Origin: Hondaea fermentalgiana
Taxonomy: Eukaryota; Sar; Bigyra; Thraustochytrida; Thraustochytriidae
Assembly: GCA_014084085.1 (NCBI GenBank)
Contig: NPFB01000090.1
Coordinates: 46,188-87,371 of the forward strand
Length of the DNA stretch: 41,184 nucleotides
Direction of reading: 5' to 3'
The notes beneath the pieces are model-generated. The model was not told where the DNA came from and ran no database searches. It saw only the letters and a list, made by a program, of their open reading frames with translations. Below are positions 29,101 through 37,567 of this stretch, piece by piece (position 1 is the stretch's first letter; each line of letters begins with the position of its first letter). The position numbers were made by a program, and so were the translations under genes.

Positions 29101-29903
29101 ATATTTCGCGCAAGCACGACGTCAGTCGCGACCCAATGAAAAGTCCCTTTCCGCTCACCGAGGAGCACTTTTTCGGGTCAAGAGCAGCCACCGTGGGGCC
29201 TGCGCAGAATTCACATCCTCGAGAGCTTCCGGGCGCGACTCAAGAGGGCCCCATGGACCTAAAGAGGGCCCTTCATCAGGGTCTTGGCATGCTTCGTGGT
29301 CTCATGGGTCAGGCTGTCTCGAGTGTAGCTCCTGCCCCTCATGTTGCAGATCCTGCTATTGCAGCAGCAGCTGCTGCCGCCGCTGCTCAACGCGCTCAGC
29401 AACTTTTGCAAAAAGACAAGCAAATCGCAGCCTTTGTGCAAGAGATGGGATCTGCGCATGACGCACTGCCGCGGCCAAGGGTTGCCAGTCTTTCAGGAGA
29501 AACTCGAAGAATGCAAATTAGCGAGGTCACGGAAGCCTCGCCCAAGGCGATTCGCGTGTTTCTGGACTATTTGTATGCCGCCTCGACAAAGAGCGTGACA
29601 CCCGAGATCGCCATTGACATTCTCATGATGTGCCATGTCTACAAGCTCCAAGACTCGGCCCTCTATCGTGCAGCCGCTGAGATTCTTTTGCATAATCTCG
29701 AGCCCTCGAATGTACTTGACGTTCTCTGCGTGTCCACACTCATTCACGACGATGCCCTGAGGGACCTGGCTCTGGTTTATGCTGTTCAACACGCTAAAGA
29801 CTGTCTCTTGCACAATGGAGACAAGCTTCGCGACGCCATTGCAGACTTTCCAGATCTCGGCGTGGCCCTTATTCATGCTCTCGCGGAATCTTCGCGACAT
29901 TAA
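26154..29903 (+). CDS. RCC1-repeat and double BTB/POZ domain protein
   Basis: A single-exon 1249-residue protein. Residues 1 to about 470 carry RCC1-type propeller repeats, with recurring GCGKAHTL, ACGDEHS, ACGGAHTL, ACGGSHS and SCGENHTF plus GDNAHGQLGR, GSNSFGQLGLGD, GDNADGQLGR, GSNHYGELGLGE and GRNDSGELGL. A Lys-rich insert (336-343) interrupts the propeller. An acidic, Ser-rich linker follows (about 540-610). Two BTB domains come next: one at about 620-830, split by a Ser/His-rich insertion before YPVHSAILECRCP, and one at about 920-1190, split by a long insertion after CHAIILAARCPALFDAI. The order RCC1-BTB-BTB matches animal IBTK without its ankyrin repeats. Such proteins usually act as Cullin-3 substrate adaptors, so a ubiquitin-ligase role is likely but inferred. 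A 22-A tract follows the stop codon by 10 bp. Confidence 0.9.
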   Translation: MPAASSKSIVVFGFNGKGSLSTFVDDQGMVINSLEPRLLPLDQEIKAVGCGKAHTLWVTRDDEIYVAGDNAHGQLGRLPTPRDMQEGLASGPTAPEELSHALLDELSIHHVACGDEHSVLASDDKVVVIGGISAEASPAPSSPGRKLTAPAPLRLVSMPRAVVGLACGGAHTLARLSDGSVMAWGSNSFGQLGLGDFVDRAEPTILPMPAVALSAGLSAAAHIACGGSHSAVLLDTKSATVHDDVQLRSAGAIWPNLLMCGDNADGQLGRPSGRNQFLDPVLGFDADLPLTIHSVSCGENHTFVQTLCGVPRGQPPPRTKSAETAHESIEKESPNKKKKKKKKQGDIKKEPAVASDKRKNSGSSGFALKKRVYVFGSNHYGELGLGESGPLRVHRPQHLALLDSADVHITLGAGTSFVWVLASKNKAASAASSSSSGEPGFMKPGFWACGRNDSGELGLPADAERPHVHNFTEISRLGVSDFGQTFASRFTIILSGTEDPEPKVAFRKDVFHELDRRLTAAQASNSVSQDEDDGEEEEDDGSDHSNENEEAKEGKHSPHPRHASPKPSKEKSSAPALLELPATTPQNSQAQASLHRQASPARRFQSPAGSPAAALQAYHLEQHAVLALEMERLFTNQLMCDAAVRAGKPSTLIDGVVPSELHSRPHPRASLSTSASSEVLGQTSIARSPHGKDSALVTSSNNYHFDARLYPVHSAILECRCPRIAQLIHHENSRLHIASEGDHHHRIEFRAGSGWNWRTRMVRVELENVSEAAMPTFLQFLYSDREALIERFDADNLGILLDLAYAAHSYGLDRLLGLCQLRIAQILTTATAVPVLGQASNLGLLAIKRICLEFIRDNYEMTVSRRNRVAVEALNSNPALLAEVVGLTSADFATSLIDALPEPTIPYASVLVHDLGRLKEMASFADVEILPTAGMAPGFPSQHHDQTRSSSAASHAPISCHAIILAARCPALFDAIRAHLFGDISRKHDVSRDPMKSPFPLTEEHFFGSRAATVGPAQNSHPRELPGATQEGPMDLKRALHQGLGMLRGLMGQAVSSVAPAPHVADPAIAAAAAAAAAQRAQQLLQKDKQIAAFVQEMGSAHDALPRPRVASLSGETRRMQISEVTEASPKAIRVFLDYLYAASTKSVTPEIAIDILMMCHVYKLQDSALYRAAAEILLHNLEPSNVLDVLCVSTLIHDDALRDLALVYAVQHAKDCLLHNGDKLRDAIADFPDLGVALIHALAESSRH

Positions 29904-30273
29904 AAACAAGGGAAAAAAAAAAAAAAAAAAAAAAGGCCAAAACTTCGAACTTTGCTTCAAGATGCGATTTGATCATTCCCTCAATTGAACAAGCGCGCAC
30001 GATGATCTTTCCTGCGGCCTCTTGCTGGACCGCACGTAGGCCCTAATCAAACAGAGAAATGAAGAAAGAAAAATGACGAAAGAATTCCGTTCCCGCTGCT
30101 GTGCACACTGTTTCCGTTAGAGGCCGTTGGGACCGAGCGTCCGTGACGGCGGGTTTCCCGTGAGCCCGATTGTTCCGCGCAGCTGGCGGCAGCAAGGCAA
30201 GCCGCCAACCAAAGGAGTGCCTAAAAGCGCGAGCGCGACGGGGTGTAGCGGCACGCCAGAGCAGAGCCCAACG
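29904..30273. other. Intergenic region between RCC1-BTB and TPR membrane protein genes
   Basis: Contains the 22-nt A tract at 29913-29934 and the upstream region of the next gene. The reading frame of that gene is open back to about 30127 but only from a TTG codon, so this part is treated as 5' UTR. Confidence 0.55.
29913..29934. repeat. Genomic poly(A) tract, 22 nt
   Basis: Twenty-two consecutive A residues starting 10 bp after the RCC1-BTB stop codon. Confidence 0.95.
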
Positions 30274-32448
30274 ATGTCTTCTAGCCAAAGCACCGCCGCA
30301 GACCCCGCTGCGGCCCTCTTCGCCCGGCGTCGACTCGCAGAAAACTGTTCGCCATCGCGTGGGCAATGGGCGTGGCCTCTTGTGAGCATCATGACCATTG
30401 CAACAGTGCATTGGCCATGGATTTCGCTTAGGCTGACCGAAGAGGCTGGCAAGAGCAACGAATTCGAGTTCTGGTCAAGTCGGCTGGCCGTTTTCACATT
30501 TCACGCAGCCATCTGCCATTTCCTAATTTCTCGTGCGACCGTGGCGTGGCCAGTGCACGGTATAGCTACCCTGATGCTCTCAGCAAATCGCCACACCGTC
30601 ATGTACGTGCGCCGAGCTTCGATGATGCAAGCATTAATTGTTTCACTTTTGATATATGGAGTAATCTTGCTCGTGGACCGCATTTTACAGCGGCATGCAA
30701 TCAACCGCTGCGTGACTAAACTTCTTTCGCCTCTTTGTAGCATAGCGGCGTGGTCGTTAGGGAAATCAGGTACTTTTTGTATCCCTGCGACCAGCGTTGT
30801 TGCTTTACTCGCTGTTTCCGCGGCAATCTCTACAGCTCTTTCGCCATCAGACGCCTTTGATGCGTTCACCGCTTTTGACGCATCAGATACTTTGCGTACA
30901 TGGGGCTTACCGTATGCTGCCGCTTGTTGGGGCGCTGCCGCGATGGCGGGTATATGGGACACTTTGTATTGGGGCTTTCACGAACCAGCAAACGTTTTGC
31001 TCCAAGTAGAGCAAGAGCTCACAATGACCGGGAAGCTCAACTCAATAGATCGCGCGTACGAAGCCACAACACGCATTCGAGGTGTGTATCATGACAATAC
31101 TGGTGGCTCTCGCATTTGTGTGGCTCTTTTGGTTATTGGTTCCGCATTGTTTTCGCACGAAGTATGGTGTGCACAAGATTTTGCAAGAACTGCAGATCCG
31201 CTTTTGGCGTGGAGATCGTCCATGAAGGCTGTGGAAGATAAACTTTCACAAAATCGGACGTTTTCAGCGTATGACATACTTGATTCTTTCCCGCAAGATG
31301 CGGGAAAGGACGCGTTGTCGGCGTTACGATTCTGTGGAGCCAAATTCGCAGCACTTGCAATGGATGAGTCGAATCTTGTGCACACTGATGTCAGCGATAC
31401 CTTACTTGCATGCGGTGCGTGCATTCAGGATCCACAACGATGGAATGAAACGTGTGCTGCAACAACCCAATCGTCGCTGTACGAGCAGAACCGCTCATCC
31501 ACATCAATCGAAGACATGAACGTCTTTCGCTATGAGTCGGATGCCCAAGATGCAATACACGCCGTCTGTCGCATTTGTTCAAATGCAACGCGCCTTCGTT
31601 CGACGCTTGCGGCTGATCCACACGCGTGGGTTGCAGCGGTAAAACGCGCCATTTTGGCCCGGGATGTAACGCTGGCTCGATCTTGCTGCAACCTTGGAAA
31701 CGAGGAGATCTTGCCTGAAGACTGGCTCTCGCAGGCTATTTCGCTCGGCAAGGCTGGGCTTTTCGAAAATGCTATCGCTCTCATTGAGCAGGGCCTCGAG
31801 AAGGATCCGTCATCAACAGAAGCCTGGTTGCACCTGGGCCAACTTCGCGTCGCCGTTGGTCGTCTCGCGAGTGCCGAGCTCGCCTATCGAAGAGGTCTCC
31901 GTCTTGACAGCAAGGACCCGGAATTGCTCAAGCAATCTGCGCTCGTGGCGAGCGAACGAGGTCGTCTCGAGGACGCACGCGAAAGCTATGGAAAGGCGTT
32001 TGAAGTTTACGTGGACCAGGGTATGTTCCGAGAGGCCGCCTCAGTCCATGCAGATCTCTGCTATGCCATGCTTTTCAACGATGCGCTCGAGGATGCTGCA
32101 AGTTGCTCCATACCGCATGACGCAGCACTCGAACAAAGCCCAGCAAGCATATTCAATCATCGAGGAATTGCAAAGGCAAGACTTGGCGATAGTGCGAGCG
32201 CTGCGGAGTCATTCCAAGAAGCCAAAGAGCGAAGCTGGACTTTGTTGATTGCTTCATCTGCGGCGTATTCAGTAACTTCACACGCCGACGCGTTTAATAA
32301 TCTCGGAACGCTGGCCTGGACGGAGCAGCGTACGCTTGAAGCTCGCGGTTACTTTGAAAAGGCCCTTCAAGTTCAAGGTGACCACCCGCATGCACTAAAG
32401 AATTTACGCAATCTCGAGGAGGCGCTTCTGCCTCGGCCCATCATCTAA
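30274..32448 (+). CDS. Multi-pass membrane protein with C-terminal TPR repeats, family unknown
   Basis: A 724-residue protein in two halves. The N-terminal half has about six hydrophobic segments (near 31-53, 70-88, 117-137, 168-189, 212-234 and 280-296). The middle (300-480) is rich in Cys and has N-glycosylation sequons NRT, NET, NRS and NAT, suggesting a lumenal or extracellular face. The C-terminal part has tetratricopeptide-like repeats: about 482-515, 516-549 (AWLHLGQLRVAVGR), 550-583, 626-655 and 671-704 (AFNNLGTLAWTE). TM-plus-TPR layout recalls TMTC O-mannosyltransferases, but I see no DUF1736 or glycosyltransferase motif, so I do not assign it. Base composition in 30.5-31.6 kb is less GC-rich than the neighbours. 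The start is the ATG at 30274 (A at -3). It is convergent with IFT46. Confidence 0.8.
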   Translation: MSSSQSTAADPAAALFARRRLAENCSPSRGQWAWPLVSIMTIATVHWPWISLRLTEEAGKSNEFEFWSSRLAVFTFHAAICHFLISRATVAWPVHGIATLMLSANRHTVMYVRRASMMQALIVSLLIYGVILLVDRILQRHAINRCVTKLLSPLCSIAAWSLGKSGTFCIPATSVVALLAVSAAISTALSPSDAFDAFTAFDASDTLRTWGLPYAAACWGAAAMAGIWDTLYWGFHEPANVLLQVEQELTMTGKLNSIDRAYEATTRIRGVYHDNTGGSRICVALLVIGSALFSHEVWCAQDFARTADPLLAWRSSMKAVEDKLSQNRTFSAYDILDSFPQDAGKDALSALRFCGAKFAALAMDESNLVHTDVSDTLLACGACIQDPQRWNETCAATTQSSLYEQNRSSTSIEDMNVFRYESDAQDAIHAVCRICSNATRLRSTLAADPHAWVAAVKRAILARDVTLARSCCNLGNEEILPEDWLSQAISLGKAGLFENAIALIEQGLEKDPSSTEAWLHLGQLRVAVGRLASAELAYRRGLRLDSKDPELLKQSALVASERGRLEDARESYGKAFEVYVDQGMFREAASVHADLCYAMLFNDALEDAASCSIPHDAALEQSPASIFNHRGIAKARLGDSASAAESFQEAKERSWTLLIASSAAYSVTSHADAFNNLGTLAWTEQRTLEARGYFEKALQVQGDHPHALKNLRNLEEALLPRPII

Positions 32449-32735
32449 ACGCGTCAAATCCAGATCATGCATCCAAGCATGGTGGAGAGCTAGGATCTGC
32501 CGTCAAGAATTTTTAAATACAAGGAGAAACAATCGCGCGGCTGTCAATATGTGAAGCAGTAACCACGAACCTTGCTCGACACATATTGAGCATACGAGTC
32601 AAGACCAAAAGTGCATGAAGACTCCAAGTAGGCCTATGCCCAGCGATGTAACAAGCAAGACCCAAATGCCATTTGCGAAGACTAATCATCATAAACGAGT
32701 AAAGTTGCAATTGTATAGTCGAGAGATACTTTGAG
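32449..32735. other. Convergent 3' region of TPR protein gene and IFT46
   Basis: A 287-bp AT-richer spacer that must hold both 3' ends. A TTTTTAAATA stretch near 32511 is the only AT-rich element of note. Confidence 0.5.
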
Positions 32736-34247
32736 CTAAAAGTCATCCTGCGGCTGCTGTTGTACTTCGCCATTCTGAAAATGATGATTGTCGCGAAATT
32801 CAGAGTAAAGCGTAAAAAGAACGTGCAAAGGCTCGATCATGTTGTTGAAGACTGGAATGTCGAGGATTGCGCAGACGACCCGAGCATAGTCCTTGAGATC
32901 GAGGTCGATATCGGCAGAAGGCAACTTGATTTCCTTCATGAGCTGCTCCACCTGTTCAGGCCACACTTGCATGAGCGACTCAATGTCAGGCATTTGCTTG
33001 GTATAATGGACCTGGGGAGGTGGTTTGGAGCGGTGGAGGTCTTTGATGGAGTCCATCCAATTTTGGATGGCCTTGGGGTCCTTGTCTGCGTTTTCGATTG
33101 ACCTCACGATCATCGGGTTCTTTACGGACTTTTTGCTCATGGCGCGGAGCTGAAGGTCGAGTACCGTCGCATCTGACTGCGTGGCAGACGGCTCGTCGAG
33201 GACCTTGAGACCAAGGTCATCTTGCTCGCGGTCCGGACGCGGGATTTTCACAAAGGCGTCAATATCGCCCACCGCAGGAATATAGTCCGGAATAAAGCAT
33301 CGTAACTTGGTGTCGAGCTCGATATCGTGCGGCTTGTAGCGGACAATGTACTGGAAAAGCTCCTTGACCTCATTGGAGACATCGAGGTGATCGTACTCGC
33401 GCGGATCGAAACCTTCGAACCCACTGCCTTGGCCGCGCCTGTTTCCCGTAGAGTTGGTCATGCTGCTTTCTTCATCATCGTCGTCATCATCATCGTCATC
33501 GTCATCATCGTCTTTGTCGCGGGCAGCCTTGCTACTCGCCGCGAGATGCTTGCTCTGTTCAGCAGCGCGTTGGGCTGCATCACGCATGGACGCGTCACCA
33601 GCCTCAAGCTTGACGCCAACATTTTGTCGTTTACTTGGCGGGTCACGCGATTTCGATTCTTGCGTAGCTCCAGGAATCTCCTCATTGTCGGAAAGACCAC
33701 CGTTTCCAAGACCGGGAGACGAAAGTGTGTTCGGAGGGGAGTCGCCAAGCCGATTCGGTTCTTCATCATCGTCGTCTTCGTCTTCGTCCTTGTGGAGTCC
33801 CTTGCCGGCTTTGGCGAGACCAGTAATGTCACGCATTTTGGGTGTTCCCGTGTCTCCGGTGTCAATACTTTCGTCTGAAAAGCTCTCGTCAAGGTCAACG
33901 CGAGCATCGTATGGTTGATTGTCGACTTCGCGCATGTTTAAGGTCGTCCCCTTGTCGTCGTCGAGACCGCCACTGGCTCCAGACATGCCGCCGGCTTTGC
34001 GGTGCTGGTGATCCATGCTATCAGCAAAGGAAGCGTCAAAGTCCGAGTCGTCATCGTCATCGTCGTCCTCATCGTCGTCGTCAATGTCGTCCACGTCATC
34101 TTTGCCACGACCGCGGGTATTGCCAAGGGCGTCGCGACCATTGCCGGCTGCATGATCCTCAAAGGAACCGCTGCTTGTGGTGCTACTGCTATCATCGGAG
34201 GCGTCGTCGTCGTCCTCAAAGCGCGGGGCTTGCTTTGACTCGGCCAT
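32736..34247 (-). CDS. IFT46: Intraflagellar transport protein 46 (IFT-B subunit)
   Basis: A subunit of the IFT-B1 core complex that carries cargo, notably outer dynein arms, into cilia. The 503-residue product has the conserved C-terminal IFT46 domain at about 280-490, with FDPREYDHLDVSNEVKELF, RYKPHDIEL, CFIPDYIPAVGDIDAF and KIPRPD, then YARVVCAILDIPV near the end. The N-terminal half is acidic and disordered-looking, with long Asp runs (encoded by a GTC/ATC-type repeat near 33476-33514 on the plus strand) and many Ser residues. That makes it longer than the roughly 300-350 residues usual for the family. The ATG at 34247 has A at -3 and G at +4; the frame extends seven codons further upstream only to a TTG. 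The gene shows that the organism is ciliated or flagellated at some stage. Confidence 0.93.
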   Translation of the reverse strand: MAESKQAPRFEDDDDASDDSSSTTSSGSFEDHAAGNGRDALGNTRGRGKDDVDDIDDDDEDDDDDDDSDFDASFADSMDHQHRKAGGMSGASGGLDDDKGTTLNMREVDNQPYDARVDLDESFSDESIDTGDTGTPKMRDITGLAKAGKGLHKDEDEDDDDEEPNRLGDSPPNTLSSPGLGNGGLSDNEEIPGATQESKSRDPPSKRQNVGVKLEAGDASMRDAAQRAAEQSKHLAASSKAARDKDDDDDDDDDDDDDEESSMTNSTGNRRGQGSGFEGFDPREYDHLDVSNEVKELFQYIVRYKPHDIELDTKLRCFIPDYIPAVGDIDAFVKIPRPDREQDDLGLKVLDEPSATQSDATVLDLQLRAMSKKSVKNPMIVRSIENADKDPKAIQNWMDSIKDLHRSKPPPQVHYTKQMPDIESLMQVWPEQVEQLMKEIKLPSADIDLDLKDYARVVCAILDIPVFNNMIEPLHVLFTLYSEFRDNHHFQNGEVQQQPQDDF

Positions 34248-34860
34248 GATGTTTTCGACGCGTAACAAGACGCCTGCGCTCTAGCAATTGAGTACGCGCA
34301 ACTAGACGTCTACGTTCCGACGACGGTATGATGTTGGGGCGACCGCGAGGATGGAAGGGGCTGTCGCGCTGCGGAGGGGTCTGGTCGCCAGGGCGTGCGC
34401 GGCGGAGTCTCTCTCCTGGACCTCTACCCTTTTTTTTTTTACAGAAACCTTGAAGAATAGGACCGCTACTAACTATAAGACGAGAAGAAGCACCGTTATC
34501 AAGGCTATAGACTTATTACCTCATTCACTTGGTTACTTTTGTCGATTGAGTGATGATTGAATGAATGAGGAACCAAATGTCCACAAGCCTTCGAATTAGT
34601 ACATTGTCCTGCTTGTATTTCTTGTGCGTCAACGGTCACAATAAGGTGCATTCGCGCGCGAGCGAGCATTGATTGAGAGCGCTGGGCTGACAAGGAGGAG
34701 GGATGGCCCTGGCTGCGATGAGGGCAAGCAAGCAAGCAAGTAAGCATGAGAAGAAGTTAGTAAGTTGAGAGAGAATGGGACAAAGGAAAGCGGAATCGCT
34801 GGTTCAAGAGAAAGAAAAAAAGGCAAGAGAATAAGATGAGAAATAAGAAGGGTGCCTAGC
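34248..34860. other. Intergenic region between IFT46 and the acyl-CoA dehydrogenase
   Basis: Both flanking genes are on the minus strand, so this holds the IFT46 promoter and the acyl-CoA dehydrogenase 3' end. It includes a T10 run near 34432 and an AAGC repeat at about 34727-34740. No gene is visible. Confidence 0.5.
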
Positions 34861-36828
34861 TTATGCACAGAGAATATCAGGCGAGACAGTGAGGTTGGTG
34901 TCTTCGAGAGCAGTCAAGAGCTTGGCCTGGTGTTCTGTCTTGGGAAGCTCATGCTTGAAGAACCACTTTGCAACTACAGACTTGCTTTCGAAAAAGTCAG
35001 AGTCTTCCCGCCCCGCATCACGCGCGCGCACCGCAGCCGCTTCGGTGACAAGGAGACGCCACGCCACGGCAACGTGACCCGCCATATTGAGATATTCATG
35101 AGAGTTGGCGAGCATGAGATCGGGGTCCTCCACGGAAGCAAGACATTCAGTTGTCTCTTGAAGACGCTCAATCGCCTCTTTTAAAGATTTCGCACGCTCA
35201 GTGAGACCTTCGTTCCCAAGATCCTGGCCCAACTTGAGCGCAGCGTCCTGATCCTTGAGCATGGTCTGAACCCAGATTCTAAAGGCACGACCCTTTTGCA
35301 TATGGACCTTGCGGCCGAGCAAGTCAATGGACTGAATTGCATTTGTGCCCTCATGGATCATGTTGAGGCGATTGTCACGGTAGAGTTGCTCGACGGGGTA
35401 GTCGCGGGTGTAGCCATAGCCTCCGTGGACCTGAATGGCCCACTTGTTGGCCTCGAGCGCCCATTCCGAGGGCCAGCTCTTGATGATTGGGGTGAGGATA
35501 TCGAGGAGAAGCGCCTTGTCCTCTGCCTCTTGGGAAGAAAGGTGCGAAGGATCGTGTAGTTCGTCCACGAGCAGGGATCCATACAAGCAGAGCGAGATGG
35601 ATCCCTCGGAGTATGCCTTTTGGGCCAAAAGCATGCGGCGCACGTCGGAATGCTGGATAATTGGGACCTGGTCTGCCGAAGGATCCTTGCCCTTGACAGG
35701 ACGACCCTGACGCCGTTCGAGCGCGTACGAGAGAGACGCGGCGAAACCCGCATATCCAAGCGCCGAAGCGCAAAGGCCGATCGTCACGCGAGCTTCATTC
35801 ATCATGAGGAACATGGTCGCGAGGCCGCGCCCCTCCTCGCCAACGAGCTCGCCGATGGATTCCTTGTCCTCGCCGTAATTGAGGACAGTGTTGGTGATGC
35901 CACGCCAACCCATTTTCTTGTTGAGGCCAGCGAGCTCGATGCCATTCTTTTCGCCAAGTGAACCATCATCGTTGATGCGATACTTGGGTACGATAAAGAG
36001 GGAAATCCCCTTGACGCCGGGTTCGGTGCGGTCGGGGTACTTGGGATCGCTGACCTTGGCCAGGACCATATGCACGATGTTTTCGGAGAGCGGGTGCTCG
36101 CCACCCGAGATCCACATTTTGGTGCCCTTGATAGACCAGGTTCCATCTTCGCGAGGAAATGCTTTGCAGGTGATGTCGCCGAGACTTGATCCGGCCTGAG
36201 GCTCGCTAAGGTTCATGGTGCCGTAGTACCGTCCTTCGATCATGGGAACAAGGTACTTTTGCTTTTGCTCCTCGCTGCCTACAGCGTTGAGCATGTTGCC
36301 GGCGGCGATGGTCAAGAAGGGAAAGGTGGTCGTGCCCACGTTGGCTGCGTAGAGCGGCAGCAAGAGAGCGTTGGTGACAACGGTAGGGAGCTGCATGCCG
36401 CCTCTTTCGTAGTCGGCATGGGCGCCAAAGAGACCTGCGTTGCGAAAGGCCTCGAGCGCCGGCTTGACGCCATCGTTGATTTCTACCTCTCCTCCGGCGA
36501 CGAACTTGGGTTCTTGGAGGTCATTCTGACGATTGTGCGGCGCAAAGTCATTCTCTGCAATCTTGAGCGAGGTCGCGAGAGCATCTTCGAAGATTTCGCG
36601 AGAGGCATCGCCGTAGCGAGCGCTCTTGTTGAAAAGGTTCTCTTCCACGTTGAGGACGTCAAAGAGCTGGAACTTGAGGTTTTTCTCGTCTCCGTACAAA
36701 TTAATGGCCGAAGAGGATGCGAGTCTCTGCTGTTGCGTGCGTGCGATCCGCGCGCTCGTTTTGGGCGACTGCGATGTCAGAAGGCCCGCTGCCGACGCCA
36801 CGCCTCGAGTCTGTCGTCCGAAGAGCAT
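34861..36828 (-). CDS. Mitochondrial acyl-CoA dehydrogenase, DmdC-like (3-methylmercaptopropionyl-CoA dehydrogenase type)
   Basis: A 655-residue FAD-dependent acyl-CoA dehydrogenase. After an Arg/Ser-rich transit peptide (about 1-42) come a DmdC-type N-terminal helical extension (DVLNVEENLF to PTVVTNAL), the middle-domain motifs MNLSEPQAGSSLGD (205-218) and GTKMWISGG (235-243), and the C-terminal domain with VHGGYGYTRDYPVEQLYRDNRL (467-488). E493 in IHEGTN is at the usual catalytic-base position. A further C-terminal domain (about 520-645) matches the acetyl-CoA dehydrogenase C-terminal-like extension of DmdC. Length and layout fit DmdC and related long enzymes better than MCAD or SCAD (about 400 residues). 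The substrate could be methylmercaptopropionyl-CoA from DMSP breakdown or another acyl-CoA; sequence alone does not decide. The gene appears intronless and starts at an ATG divergent from the FW-domain gene. Confidence 0.88.
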   Translation of the reverse strand: MLFGRQTRGVASAAGLLTSQSPKTSARIARTQQQRLASSSAINLYGDEKNLKFQLFDVLNVEENLFNKSARYGDASREIFEDALATSLKIAENDFAPHNRQNDLQEPKFVAGGEVEINDGVKPALEAFRNAGLFGAHADYERGGMQLPTVVTNALLLPLYAANVGTTTFPFLTIAAGNMLNAVGSEEQKQKYLVPMIEGRYYGTMNLSEPQAGSSLGDITCKAFPREDGTWSIKGTKMWISGGEHPLSENIVHMVLAKVSDPKYPDRTEPGVKGISLFIVPKYRINDDGSLGEKNGIELAGLNKKMGWRGITNTVLNYGEDKESIGELVGEEGRGLATMFLMMNEARVTIGLCASALGYAGFAASLSYALERRQGRPVKGKDPSADQVPIIQHSDVRRMLLAQKAYSEGSISLCLYGSLLVDELHDPSHLSSQEAEDKALLLDILTPIIKSWPSEWALEANKWAIQVHGGYGYTRDYPVEQLYRDNRLNMIHEGTNAIQSIDLLGRKVHMQKGRAFRIWVQTMLKDQDAALKLGQDLGNEGLTERAKSLKEAIERLQETTECLASVEDPDLMLANSHEYLNMAGHVAVAWRLLVTEAAAVRARDAGREDSDFFESKSVVAKWFFKHELPKTEHQAKLLTALEDTNLTVSPDILCA

Positions 36829-37567
36829 CTTTCCCGGTCCTGATCCCCGTCCCCTGTCCTTATTTCTTCTACCGGGCTATGACTCTGATCCGCTTGTTGC
36901 CAAAGCTATACCTTGGCGGGCTGCCTTGCCGGCCGCTCGGCCCCAAAGCGTGGACCTGCACGGGTGGGTCACGAAGAGGTTTTACCGCACGTGTCCGGGC
37001 TCGACGTCTCCTCCCACTCCGCCCCTGGCCGAGGAGGACCTTCCCCGCCAGGCGTCTCGCGCCGAAGCCCTTTTGTGACGACCTCGACCTCGGCCTCCTT
37101 CCTTCCCGCAAGCCACGCAGGCAAGGCCGTACCACCCGAAGTGCAATCTGGAAAGCGGCTTGCGCGATCGCTCCCCAAGGTCTCGCTCGGGGACCTCGAT
37201 CGGACTCAGGCGTCCCCGCGCGCACCCCAGCCCCGCCTCGGTCTCGCACACCCTGCGTTGCGCGGTCCTCAACGCCTTCCTGCACAACCCCTTTCCCCCC
37301 CTCCGACGCGAGCGAGAGCCGGTGTTCCGCCTTCGTTCCACGTCGGTGCCAGTTCTGTTCCGGGCAATGCAATAAGCGGGCGCAGAGGGTTCCGCGCTGG
37401 TTCCGCGGGCGCCGAGGCGGCTGCAGGACGGAGAGTGGAGATGAGGTGGGAGCGAGGAAGGTTCCGCGGCGGGAACAGGGAAGGCTTCGCGAAGGCTTCG
37501 GTGTTCGCCCCGGCCAGAAGCGGGGCGGGACGATTCCGGGCGCGGCGGTGGCGGCGGCAGACCCGCA
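36829..37567. other. Divergent promoter region, acyl-CoA dehydrogenase and FW-domain protein
   Basis: A 739-bp GC-rich spacer with frames open on both strands because of composition. Nothing in the translated frames resembles a protein family. It should contain both promoters. Confidence 0.5.
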
